Notes under the pieces: model-generated | What the model saw: only the letters and a program-made list of their open reading frames with translations | Told to the model about the DNA's origin: nothing | Database searches by the model: none | Program-made: the position numbers and the translations under genes | Shown here: positions 1 to 7,454 of the stretch, one piece after another | How positions within the stretch are numbered: position 1 is the first letter of the stretch | How the letters are laid out: each line of letters opens with the position of its first letter | Assembly: GCF_002551245.1 (NCBI RefSeq) | Contig: NZ_NTGZ01000064.1 | Span: forward strand, 1-32,083 | Direction: 5' to 3' | DNA length: 32,083 nucleotides | Source: Streptomyces sp. rh34 | Lineage (GTDB): Bacteria > Actinomycetota > Actinomycetes > Streptomycetales > Streptomycetaceae

Positions 1-19
1 AGATGTGTATAAGAGACAG
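1..19 (+). other. Tn5 mosaic-end sequencing adapter (artefact)
   Basis: The first 19 bases are the Tn5 mosaic end used in tagmentation libraries, ending in AAGAGACAG. Its exact reverse complement closes the window. It is not part of the genome. Reading frames running into it begin with the adapter-derived peptide MYKRQ, which should be trimmed. Confidence 0.97.
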
Positions 20-320
20 ACGCCACACCGGGCCCGGGCTCGGGCGGGGTCCGGGCACCAGAGGTGGGCCTCGGCGCCGGCCCGCGCCCGGAGGATCCGC
101 CTTCACACGCGACCGGCGCCCGCGTCTACTCGCGGCGGCAAGCGCCCCGGCACCCGGCCGGGTCGGAGGGCGGCAGGAACAGGGTGGATTCCTCGCCATC
201 GGCGACGTGCCGCGTGGTGGTCGTGGCGTTCGGTCGGGCGCGTCGATACCGCGGGCCCGGGCCGCGTTCCGCATACGGGGGACGACGGCGTCCTCGGGGA
301 CCGCTGTGGGGCGCACATCC
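20..320. other. No gene recognised; contig-edge intergenic DNA
   Basis: About 300 bases of GC-rich sequence lie downstream of the peptidase stop. Open frames exist on both strands, but their translations are Arg/Pro/Gly-rich with no recognisable motif, as expected of chance frames in DNA of this composition. There is a self-complementary GC patch near 250-266 but no convincing terminator. The region may hold the 3' flank of the peptidase gene or regulatory DNA of a neighbour lost at the contig edge. Confidence 0.5.
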
Positions 321-1685
321 TCACAGCAGGCCGAGCGACCGCAGCACGCGGTGCCGGCCCGGTGGCGTCCGGGTCGGCCAGTAGACGTAACACACCCCGC
401 CCGTGCCGCTTCTGACCCGGCCACCGGCGTCGTAGCGCTTCGTCCGCAGCCAGATGTTCTCGAACTCGCGCCGCCGGTACACCCGGCGTACCGCGTCGTT
501 GTCGGGGGACGCGGGATCGTTGGCGATGACGTCGCCCTCGGGGGTGAAGCCGATGACCGTCATCAGGTGGCCGGCCGTCCCGTATCCGGCGCCGGTCAGT
601 TCCTCCTCCCGGAAGGACTGGGAGGTGATGACAGGAATGCCGACGCGGATCAGCCGCTCCACGTCGGTGAGCGAGCCGAGCCGGGTGACGACGGCGTTCA
701 GGTCGCGGTACGTGGCGGCGTAGGCGGCGTTGAACGGCCAGTTTCCGCAGCCCTCGTACTGGTGGTCGTAGGTCTGGCGGGCGGCGTGGCAGACCTGGGG
801 GTCGGGCAGGCCGGGCTTGACCCAGGCCAGGTCCTCCGCCGTCGGGCGGCGTCCCCAGTACTCGATGATCATCTGCGAGGAGGTGGGGCTGCACCATGCC
901 TCGCCGCCGTTGTCGTACTCCGGGTACTGCCCGATGTGGATGTTCTGCGAGTAGCGGGGCACGGGCAGTTCGCGGGCGAGCGCGGGGGTGCTCGCGGGCA
1001 CGGTGAAGCGGTCGGGGACGTCGGAGGCCATCGCGCCGACCCGCCAGACGGTCGGGGTGAGGCGGCTGCCCGGGGTGCGGTACAGCGTGAGCCGCAGCCG
1101 GTAGGAGATCAGGCGGACGCCGCTCGCCGGGTCGTCCACCGAGAAGGTGTCCGTCCACACGGAGCTGTACGGGTCGCCCTGGCCGTCGAGGGACGTGCGG
1201 CGGATGTCGCCGTCGTCCGCCGCCCAACGGCCCATCACGAACCAGGGCGTCGCGGTGCCGTCCGCGTAGACGCCGCTCAGCTCGACCTGGATCCAGGTGC
1301 CCGCCGGGGTGCGGGCGTTCCAGGAGGCGATCACCTCGGTGGCGGGGACGGCGGAGCGGTGCACGGGGGAGGTCCAGGTGGCGTAGTCCCAGGCAGCCGT
1401 CCTGCCGGTGTGCGGGTCGGTGTAGTCGGTCCGGCCGGCCGGGGCGGCGATCACCACGCCGGGCCGGGGCCCCGGAAGCACCCGGGTTCCGTCGCCCGTG
1501 CCGCAGCGCCAGTCGGTGTAGGTGTGCCAGAAACGGTTGTCCACGAGAGCCCCCGGGGCGACGGAGGGGCCGGCGGGCGAGGTCGGGGCGGCGGACGCGG
1601 ACGGGGCGGAGCCCACCGTGCCGGCGGCTGCCGCGGCGGCGAGCGCGGCGGTCAGAACGGTTCTGCGCGAAGTCGGACTGGTCAT
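321..1685 (-). CDS. Secreted C39-like (papain-fold) cysteine peptidase, Tat signal
   Basis: The gene encodes a 454-aa exported protein. The start at 1685 opens with MTSPTSRRTVLTAAL, an Arg-Arg-containing Tat-type signal followed by an alanine-rich hydrophobic stretch and a likely cleavage near ASA-AP (about residue 32). The middle is a beta-rich region of unknown role. The C-terminal part, from about residue 240, has the peptidase C39_2 pattern: the nucleophile Cys265 in GEAWCSPTSS, His373 in AGHLMTVIGF and an acidic residue, Asp390, in ANDPAS. Proteins of this class are extracellular bacterial cysteine peptidases of unknown substrate. They lack the ABC transporter of bacteriocin-processing C39 enzymes, and none is encoded nearby. 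Upstream of the start there is only a G-rich stretch (GGGGGT) as ribosome site. The gene is divergent from the kinase-like gene at 1870. Confidence 0.85.
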   Translation of the reverse strand: MTSPTSRRTVLTAALAAAAAAGTVGSAPSASAAPTSPAGPSVAPGALVDNRFWHTYTDWRCGTGDGTRVLPGPRPGVVIAAPAGRTDYTDPHTGRTAAWDYATWTSPVHRSAVPATEVIASWNARTPAGTWIQVELSGVYADGTATPWFVMGRWAADDGDIRRTSLDGQGDPYSSVWTDTFSVDDPASGVRLISYRLRLTLYRTPGSRLTPTVWRVGAMASDVPDRFTVPASTPALARELPVPRYSQNIHIGQYPEYDNGGEAWCSPTSSQMIIEYWGRRPTAEDLAWVKPGLPDPQVCHAARQTYDHQYEGCGNWPFNAAYAATYRDLNAVVTRLGSLTDVERLIRVGIPVITSQSFREEELTGAGYGTAGHLMTVIGFTPEGDVIANDPASPDNDAVRRVYRRREFENIWLRTKRYDAGGRVRSGTGGVCYVYWPTRTPPGRHRVLRSLGLL

Positions 1686-1798
1686 GGTCGTGACCCCCGG
1701 TCGGGTGCGGAATGGTCTGCGGGTGCCGTGCGGTGCGCCAACTATCCCGGTTCCGGGCCGGATCGGACCAGCGGTTCGGCAGCCGCCGCTCCACCAAT

Positions 1799-1814
1799 AT
1801 GGGTCTGGACCACT
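1799..1814. promoter_or_regulatory. DasR (dre)-like dyad in the divergent intergenic region
   Basis: The core GGTC-TG-GACC at 1802-1811 is palindromic. The 16-base window agrees with 12 of 16 positions of the DasR responsive element as I remember it (ACTGGTCTAGACCAGT), or 13 if C is accepted at position 15. It lies between the divergent starts at 1685 and 1870. It could equally be a site for another GntR-type regulator; no binding is shown by sequence alone. Confidence 0.35.
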
Positions 1815-1857
1815 GGCGTGACCTGCGGTGGACCCCGGGCGCTTTCGTGCCGGAACG

Positions 1858-1863
1858 TACCCT
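1858..1863 (+). promoter_or_regulatory. -10 box placed for a leaderless transcript
   Basis: TACCCT occupies exactly positions -12 to -7 relative to the ATG at 1870, so transcription would start on the A of the start codon. There is no good Shine-Dalgarno (only GGAG three bases before the ATG). No clear -35 is visible. Confidence 0.45.
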
Positions 1864-1869
1864 GGAGCC

Positions 1870-2499
1870 ATGGACGACCTGGCCCGCCACGCCGATGATC
1901 TCTCCTCGCTGCCCCCGTCCTGCGGGCCGGTGCGGCTCGTCGCGGTCGACGGGCACGCCGGTTCGGGCAAGAGCACCTTCGCCGCCCGCCTCGCGGCGGC
2001 GCTGGGCGGTGCGCCGGTCCTCCATCTGGACGACCTCGCCACGCACGAGGAGCTGCTCGGCTGGACGGGGCGGCTGCGGGAGCAGGTGCTCCTGCCCCTG
2101 TCGCGCGGCGAGAGCGCCCGCTACGCCCCCTACGACTGGACGGAGCGCCGCTTCGGCCCGGCACGGGCCCTGGAGCCGGCTCCGGTGGTGCTGGTGGAGG
2201 GGGTCGGCGCGGGACGCCGTCAGGTGCGCCCGTGGCTGGCGGCGCTGTGCTGGATGGAGGTGGACCGGGACACGTCCTGGGAGCGGGGCCGGCGGCGGGA
2301 CGGCACCGGGCTCACCGGGTTCTGGGACGGGTGGACTCGCGCCGAGGGACGGCATTTCGCCGAAGATCCCTCACGGCCCTACGCCGACACTCTGGTACGC
2401 CAGTTGCCTGAGGGGTACGCGTGGCTGGCGGGGCCCCGTGCGACAGCGGGATCGAACCGAACCGTCACGCACGGTAGCCATGAGGCCCCGCCATACTGA
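1870..2499 (+). CDS. Uridine kinase-like P-loop NTP-binding protein
   Basis: The 209-aa protein has a clean Walker A motif, GHAGSGKST (residues 28-36), after a hydrophobic beta strand (RLVAVD). An aspartate pair follows in HLDDLATHEEL, where uridine kinases carry the substrate-binding DDFY-like element, and then VVLVEGVGAG in the position of the Walker B strand. The length and order fit the small uridine/cytidine kinase group common in actinobacteria, but the true phosphate acceptor is not evident. I chose the ATG at 1870 over an in-frame ATG at 1828 because the family begins close to the first beta strand and because a -10 box is placed for a leaderless start there. The gene stands alone and is followed by the module at 2537-2638. 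Confidence 0.72.
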   Translation: MDDLARHADDLSSLPPSCGPVRLVAVDGHAGSGKSTFAARLAAALGGAPVLHLDDLATHEELLGWTGRLREQVLLPLSRGESARYAPYDWTERRFGPARALEPAPVVLVEGVGAGRRQVRPWLAALCWMEVDRDTSWERGRRRDGTGLTGFWDGWTRAEGRHFAEDPSRPYADTLVRQLPEGYAWLAGPRATAGSNRTVTHGSHEAPPY

Positions 2500-2536
2500 G
2501 CAGTCGGAAATCGGCCCGGAAGTGCCCCAACTCTGC

Positions 2537-2566
2537 TTGACCGAGGGGCCTTACTGGTCTTACGTT
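2537..2566 (+). promoter_or_regulatory. Candidate sigma-70-type promoter before a short leader
   Basis: TTGACC (2537-2542) and TACGTT (2561-2566) are separated by 18 bases, a good fit to the housekeeping promoter. A transcript starting near 2573 would meet the hairpin at 2601-2638 after about 30 bases. That gives either a roughly 65-nt RNA or an attenuated leader for the gene at 2857. Confidence 0.45.
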
Positions 2567-2593
2567 CTCATTGTGCGGCTTTTCGAAGCCCCC

Positions 2594-2626
2594 ATGGACG
2601 CGAAGCCCCCGGTTGTTCCCCCGTGA
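2594..2626 (+). CDS. Possible 10-codon leader peptide MDAKPPVVPP
   Basis: An ATG at 2594 opens ten codons (Met-Asp-Ala-Lys-Pro-Pro-Val-Val-Pro-Pro) ending in TGA at 2624-2626. The frame runs through the left arm and loop of the terminator hairpin and stops on the first base of the right arm. GAAG at 2585-2588 is a weak ribosome site 5 bases before the ATG. Two Pro-Pro pairs are the kind of sequence that slows ribosomes without EF-P. The proline content is partly forced by the C-rich hairpin arm, so coding status is uncertain. Confidence 0.25.
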   Translation: MDAKPPVVPP

Positions 2627-2638
2627 CCGGGGGCTTCG
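2601..2638 (+). terminator. Hairpin terminator or attenuator, 13-bp perfect stem
   Basis: Arms at 2601-2613 and 2626-2638 are perfectly complementary, with a 12-base loop and no U-tract, as usual for Streptomyces terminators. A second copy of the left-arm core CGAAGCCCCC lies at 2584-2593 and could pair with the same right arm, giving two mutually exclusive hairpins. The element may end the transcript of the gene at 1870, or attenuate reading from the promoter at 2537. Confidence 0.8.
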
Positions 2639-2856
2639 CCCTGCACCCCCACCGCCGCCCCGGCGACCACGCAGAGCGATTCACTCACCCTGGGTCACCA
2701 CCGCGGAGGCCGACCGTCGAGCGGTCGTCTCCCCGTGCGCGGGTACGATGCACCTCGGTGTGGTCAATTCCCTTCCTCCACGCCGTGATTCAGCACGCTC
2801 CGGTGGGCATGCTGTGCGGGCGGGACATCCTGGGGGCACGGTTTGTGGGGGACCTG

Positions 2857-4761
2857 ATGGACATCGGCACACAGGGCGCTGGCGCCCCTGCCGACCTCGC
2901 CTGGCTGCGTGGCGTGGACGCCTACACGATGGGCGCCTACCCGCAGGCCGAGGAGGAGTTCAGAGCCGCGGTGCGGTTCGATCCGGGCATGGCGGACGGC
3001 TGGCTCGGCCTCCACGCGCTGCGCATCGACACCACCACGGCCCTGTTACGCATGTACCGGCACCGCGACCGCTTCGGCGAACAGCGCGCGCGCCACCGAC
3101 GCACACTCAACTCCTGGTACTGGCTGGGCTGGTGGGTGCAGCCGGTGCTGGAGAGCCAGCGCGATCTGCTGCTGGCGCACGCCTCGCACTGGCTGGACGG
3201 ACGTCATGTGCCGGAGCTGGACCGGGCGTTGGCGGGGCTTCCGCCGGTGGACGCGGATCCGCAGGTGCGGTTCCTGCACGCCTGCCGGTCCTATCTGGTC
3301 AAGGACTGGGAGCAGTTGGTGCGCTGCACCGAGCAGCTCGTCGACGATCCGATGCTGGGCATCGAGGCGGGTCTGTTCGGCGGGATGGCGCGGGTGCGGC
3401 TGGAGATGTTCGGGCAGGCGGAGCCCCTGCTGTCGGCGGCGCTGATGCGCTGCCGCAGCGAACAGCCGCAGCGCAAGGAGCTGCGCTACTGGCTGGCGCG
3501 GGCCCACGAGGGCACCGGGCGCAGCGCGGCCGCCCTGCCGCTGTACCGGGCGGTGCACCGGGTCGACCCGGCCTTCATGGACACCTCCGCCCGGCTCGCC
3601 GCGCTCGTAGAGGGCGACGGGTACGACGAGTCGGCGGATCTGGCCGCCGTGACCCTGACCGGTTTCGGTTCGGGCGGATCGGGGGCGGGTGCGCAGCCGG
3701 AGGGCGACGCGCTGCTCGGCACCGATCTGGTGGACGGGCGCGAGTCCTGGCCGGTGAGCGACGCGGGGCTGCTCGGTGACGCCCCGGTCCCCGGCCCGCC
3801 CGCCCCCGTCGAGGGCGCCCGCCGCACCAAGACCCGGAAGCCGCCGCCCTTCCCGGCCGGGCCGAGCGATCCCGCCCTGCTCGCCGACGCGCTGGCGCAG
3901 CTGGAGCGCATGGTCGGTCTCGAACCGGTCAAGCGGCAGGTCAAGGCGCTCTCGGCGCAGTTGAACATGGCCCGGCTGCGGGCCGAGCAGGGGCTCCCCG
4001 TCCAGCCGCCGAAGCGTCACTTCGTCTTCTCCGGTCCCTCCGGCACCGGCAAGACCACCGTGGCGCGCATCCTGGGCCGGGTCTTCTACGCGCTCGGGCT
4101 GCTCGGCGGCGACCATCTGGTCGAGGCCCAACGCTCCGATCTGGTCGGGGAGTTCCTGGGGCAGACGGCGGTGAAGGCCAATGAGCTCATCGACTCGGCC
4201 CTGGGCGGGGTGCTGTTCGTCGACGAGGCGTACAGCCTGGCCAACTCCGGCTACAGCAAGGGCGACGCGTACGGCGACGAGGCGCTCCAGGTCCTCCTCA
4301 AGCGGGCCGAGGACAACCGGGACCATCTCGTCGTCATCCTCGCGGGTTACCCGGAGGGCATGGACCGGCTGCTCGCCACGAACCCGGGGCTCTCCTCCCG
4401 CTTCACCAGCCGGGTCGACTTCCCCAGCTACCGGCCGCTCGAACTCACCGCGATCGGGAGCGTGCTGGCCGCCGAGAACGACGACGTGTGGGACGAGGAG
4501 GCGGTGGACGAGCTGCGCTCGATCAGCGGCCATGTGGTGGACCAGGGCTGGATCGACGAGCTGGGCAACGGCCGTTTCCTGCGGACGCTGTACGAGAAGA
4601 GCTGTGCCTACCGCGATCTGCGGCTCTCCGGCTACCCGGGCGAGCTGACCCGTCAGGACCTGTCGACGCTGCGGCTCCCGGACCTGATGCAGGCGTACGG
4701 CGAGGTGCTGTCGGGGCGCGGTCCGGTGGGCCGGGGCAAGCAGGAGCCGGGCTCGGTGTGA
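2857..4761 (+). CDS. TPR + AAA+ ATPase of the CbxX/CfqX (SpoVK/EccA-like) family
   Basis: The 634-aa protein has two parts. Residues 1-310 are helical with tetratricopeptide-like repeats (for example GAYPQAEEEFRAAVRFDPGMADGW). After a Pro-rich linker near residue 325, the AAA+ module spans about 345-620: Walker A GPSGTGKTT from residue 393, Walker B GVLFVDEA with Asp456-Glu457, and sensor/arginine-finger regions including SSRF. Length and layout match EccA of mycobacterial type VII secretion and SpoVK-like ATPases, which remodel protein complexes. No esx, eccB-E or mycosin gene is in view, so a secretion role is unproven. I chose the ATG at 2857, preceded by GTGGGGG, because upstream sequence lacks homology-like character. 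Leu64 is encoded by TTA (3046-3048), implying dependence on the bldA tRNA. A TACGAT hexamer at 2744-2749 may be its own -10 box. Confidence 0.82.
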   Translation: MDIGTQGAGAPADLAWLRGVDAYTMGAYPQAEEEFRAAVRFDPGMADGWLGLHALRIDTTTALLRMYRHRDRFGEQRARHRRTLNSWYWLGWWVQPVLESQRDLLLAHASHWLDGRHVPELDRALAGLPPVDADPQVRFLHACRSYLVKDWEQLVRCTEQLVDDPMLGIEAGLFGGMARVRLEMFGQAEPLLSAALMRCRSEQPQRKELRYWLARAHEGTGRSAAALPLYRAVHRVDPAFMDTSARLAALVEGDGYDESADLAAVTLTGFGSGGSGAGAQPEGDALLGTDLVDGRESWPVSDAGLLGDAPVPGPPAPVEGARRTKTRKPPPFPAGPSDPALLADALAQLERMVGLEPVKRQVKALSAQLNMARLRAEQGLPVQPPKRHFVFSGPSGTGKTTVARILGRVFYALGLLGGDHLVEAQRSDLVGEFLGQTAVKANELIDSALGGVLFVDEAYSLANSGYSKGDAYGDEALQVLLKRAEDNRDHLVVILAGYPEGMDRLLATNPGLSSRFTSRVDFPSYRPLELTAIGSVLAAENDDVWDEEAVDELRSISGHVVDQGWIDELGNGRFLRTLYEKSCAYRDLRLSGYPGELTRQDLSTLRLPDLMQAYGEVLSGRGPVGRGKQEPGSV

Positions 4762-4762
4762 C

Positions 4763-4794
4763 GCCGCGCCGGGGGCGTTGGCTCCCGGCGCGGC
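4763..4794. terminator. Bidirectional terminator between convergent genes
   Basis: Eleven-base perfect arms (4763-4773 and 4784-4794) with a 10-base loop sit between the stop of the AAA+ gene at 4761 and the stop of the CNNM gene at 4801. The position fits termination from both sides. Confidence 0.75.
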
Positions 4795-4800
4795 CGTTCG

Positions 4801-5907
4801 TCAGTGCACGAGGGCCCCGGGCGCGGGGCACTCCGGCGCCTTCGGCGCGTCCACCGTGCGGCGGGGTACCGAGACCGTCCGGTGGGCCGGGTCGCGCACC
4901 TCCCCCACCAGCGTCTCCAGGACGTCCTCCATGGCGACCAGGCCGAGGATCCGGCCCGAGGCGTCCGCGACCTGCGCCAGGTGCGTCGCGGCACGGCGCA
5001 TCACGGTCAGGGCGTCGTCCAGCGGGAGTTCGGCCCGTACGGTCGCCATCGGGCGCCAGATCTGCTGCGGGACCGCGCGGTCGGCGTCCTCCAGCTCCAG
5101 GACGTCCTTGACGTGGAGGTAGCCCAGGAAGGGGCCCCCGCCGTCCGCGCAGACCGGGAAGCGGGAGTAGCCGGTGCGCACCGTCAGCGCCTCGATCCGG
5201 CGCGGGGTCACCGACGGGTCGACCGTGACCAGCCCAGCCCGCTCCAGCAGGACGTCGGCGACGGGCCTGCTGCCCAGTTCGAGGGCGTCCTCCAGGCGCG
5301 TCGCCGCCTCCGGTCCGAGGAGGCCGGCCTGTCCGGAGTCCTCCACGAGCCGGTTGAGCTGCTCGCTGGTGAAGACGGCCTCCACCTCGTCCTTCGGCTC
5401 GACGCCGAACAGCCGCAGCACCAGTCCGGCGCAGGCGCCCAGCGCGGTGGTGACCGGGCGGCAGAGCCGGGCGAAGGCGACCAGACCGGGGCTCAGCCAC
5501 AGTGCGGTCCGCTCGGGCGCCGCCATCGCGAGGTTCTTCGGGACCATCTCGCCGATGACCAGGTGCAGGACGACCACCGACAGGAGCGCGAGGGCGAAGC
5601 CGAGGGGGTGGACGAGCCCGTCGGGAACGTGCGCCGCGTGGAAGACCGGCTCCAGGAGATGGGCGAGCGTCGGCTCGGCGACGGCTCCGAGGGTGAGGGA
5701 GCAGACGGTGATGCCGAACTGGGCGGCGGCCATCATCTGCGGCAGGTTCTCCAGGCCGTGCAGGACCGTGCGGGCCCGGCCGGAGCCCTGTGCGGCCAGT
5801 GGTTCGATCTGGCTGCGGCGTACGGAGACGAGGGCGAACTCGGCGCCGACGAAGAAGCCGTTCGCCAGCACGAGGAGAGCGGCGAGGAGGAGTTGGAGCA
5901 TGCTCAT
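4801..5907 (-). CDS. CNNM/CorC-family membrane protein (second of pair)
   Basis: The 368-aa protein begins with the CNNM (DUF21) transmembrane domain, recognisable from LANGFFVGAEFALVSVRRSQI at residues 14-34, with further membrane segments to about residue 160 (VVVLHLVIGEMVPKNLAM is the signature region). Two CBS motifs follow (about 190-330), with YSRFPV and VAMEDVLETLVGEV. It ends soon after the CBS pair and lacks the C-terminal CorC_HlyC domain its upstream partner has. The family is linked to Mg2+/Co2+ efflux or homeostasis and is often mislabelled haemolysin. Its ATG overlaps the upstream stop as ATGA (5904-5907), so the two are translationally coupled and may form a heterodimer. Confidence 0.88.
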   Translation of the reverse strand: MSMLQLLLAALLVLANGFFVGAEFALVSVRRSQIEPLAAQGSGRARTVLHGLENLPQMMAAAQFGITVCSLTLGAVAEPTLAHLLEPVFHAAHVPDGLVHPLGFALALLSVVVLHLVIGEMVPKNLAMAAPERTALWLSPGLVAFARLCRPVTTALGACAGLVLRLFGVEPKDEVEAVFTSEQLNRLVEDSGQAGLLGPEAATRLEDALELGSRPVADVLLERAGLVTVDPSVTPRRIEALTVRTGYSRFPVCADGGGPFLGYLHVKDVLELEDADRAVPQQIWRPMATVRAELPLDDALTVMRRAATHLAQVADASGRILGLVAMEDVLETLVGEVRDPAHRTVSVPRRTVDAPKAPECPAPGALVH

Positions 5908-7262
5908 CGCACGGCCTCCAGCAGCGCCGGTGCGGCCCTGTCCGGCAGCGGGTCGGTCGCCCGGGTGAAACGGACCCGTTCGGCGCGGTTGTGGCCGACC
6001 TGGCGGACGGAGATCCGCCAGCCGGGGAGTTCGGCCCGGTCACCGGGGGCGGGGATGCGGCCCAGCAGGCCGGCGACGAGCCCGGCGACGGTCTCGTACG
6101 GCCCCTCGGGCACATCGAGTCCGCTGCGGCGCAGGGTGTGGACCCGGCAGCTGCCCTCGGCGTCCCACACCGGGCGGCCGTCCTCGCCGGCGGCGGCGGT
6201 CAGCTCGGGGCGGCCCGCGCCCTCGGCGTCGTGCTCGTCGCGGACCTCGCCGACGAGCTCCTCGATGATGTCCTCCAGGGTGACGACGCCGGCGGTGCCG
6301 CCGTACTCGTCGACGACCACGGCTATCGGCTGTTCGTGGCGCAGCCGCCGCAGCAGAGCCTCCACCGGCAGCGTCCCGGGCACCAGGAGCGGGGGGACGG
6401 CGATCCGTCCGGCCGGGGTGCGCAGGCGGTCGGGTGCGGGGACGGCGAGGGCGTCCTTGAGGTGGACCATGCCGATGACCTCGTCGATGCGGTCCCGGTA
6501 GACGGGGAAGCGGGAGAGGCCGGTGGCGCGGGTGAGGTTGAGGACGTCCTCGGCGGTGGCGGTGGAGTGCAGAGCGCTGACCTTCACCCGGGGGGTCATG
6601 ACGTGCTGGGCGGTGAGGCCGGCCAGCGCGAGGGTCCGGACGAAGAGGTCGGCGGTGTCCTGCTCCAGGGCTCCGGCCTCGGCGGAGTGCCGGGCCAGGG
6701 AGACCAGCTCGCCCGGGGTGCGGGCGGAGGCCAGTTCGGCGGTGGGCTCGACGCCCAGAAGCCGCACCAGCCGGTTGGCCAGCGCGTTCAGCAGAGTGAT
6801 CACGGGCCGCAGGAGGGCCGCGAAACGGGCCTGCGGTCCGGCGACGAAGCGGGCCACCTGGAGCGGCCGGGAGACCGCCCAGTTCTTGGGCACGAGTTCG
6901 CCGACGACCATCTGCACGGCCGACGCCAGGAGCATCCCGACGACGACGCCGACGCCCGGTACGGCCCCCGCGGGAAGTCCGGTGGCGGTAAGGGGTCCGG
7001 CGAGCAGCCGGGCGAGGGCCGGCTCGGCGAGCATGCCCACCACCAGGGAGGTGAGGGTGATGCCGAGCTGGGTGCCGGAGAGCTGGAAGGAGAGTTCGCG
7101 CAGGGCTTCGACGACGGTACGGGCCCGTCGGTCGCCTTCGGCGGCGGCGCGTTCGGCGTCGGGCTTCTCCACGGTGACGAGCCCGAACTCGGCCGCCACG
7201 AAGAAGCCGTTGGCGAGGATGAGGAGAAAGGCCGCTCCGAGGAGCAGCAGGGGGGTGGTCAT
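5904..7262 (-). CDS. CNNM/CorC-family membrane protein with CorC_HlyC domain (first of pair)
   Basis: The 452-aa protein has the complete family layout. A CNNM transmembrane domain (about 1-190, with LANGFFVAAEFGLVTVEK and VVGELVPKNWAV) is followed by a CBS pair (about 210-335, with YRDRIDEVIGMVHLKDAL and AVVVDEYGGTAGVVTLEDIIEELVGE). A CorC_HlyC domain (about 360-440) contains LDVPEGPYETVAGLVAGLLGRIP. The family is associated with Mg2+/Co2+ transport, the CBS pair binding adenine nucleotides to gate it; this is family knowledge. GGAGG about 10 bases upstream supports the ATG at 7262. It leads a two-gene unit with the gene at 4801-5907. The 192-base gap upstream probably holds their own promoter. 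Confidence 0.9.
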   Translation of the reverse strand: MTTPLLLLGAAFLLILANGFFVAAEFGLVTVEKPDAERAAAEGDRRARTVVEALRELSFQLSGTQLGITLTSLVVGMLAEPALARLLAGPLTATGLPAGAVPGVGVVVGMLLASAVQMVVGELVPKNWAVSRPLQVARFVAGPQARFAALLRPVITLLNALANRLVRLLGVEPTAELASARTPGELVSLARHSAEAGALEQDTADLFVRTLALAGLTAQHVMTPRVKVSALHSTATAEDVLNLTRATGLSRFPVYRDRIDEVIGMVHLKDALAVPAPDRLRTPAGRIAVPPLLVPGTLPVEALLRRLRHEQPIAVVVDEYGGTAGVVTLEDIIEELVGEVRDEHDAEGAGRPELTAAAGEDGRPVWDAEGSCRVHTLRRSGLDVPEGPYETVAGLVAGLLGRIPAPGDRAELPGWRISVRQVGHNRAERVRFTRATDPLPDRAAPALLEAVR

Positions 7263-7454
7263 GAGGCCGCCGCCTCCGGGGAAGGGGCGGCGCAGGTACT
7301 ACCGGACGATCCGTCCATTGCTGGAGGGAGTCACTCCTCGGGTCGCAGGAAGAGCCCCGCGGGCCCGGGTCGGGGCCGTGGAACGGGCGGGGCGGGGCGC
7401 GCGGGGCGCCGCCGCCCACCAGAGTAGACAAGAAGGCCCCGCACCGGGCAGGGC

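Noticed and set aside
3..1898. Long plus-strand frame opposite the secreted peptidase
   Set aside because: It starts in adapter sequence and its translation is Gly/Arg/Val-rich without motifs. The opposite strand has a signal peptide and a catalytic triad. It is a frame shadow of high-GC coding DNA.
2440..2500. tRNA-like T-arm (GGTTCGATCC) on the minus strand
   Set aside because: Only three of five T-stem pairs form, no acceptor or anticodon stem fits, and it overlaps the end of a coding gene.
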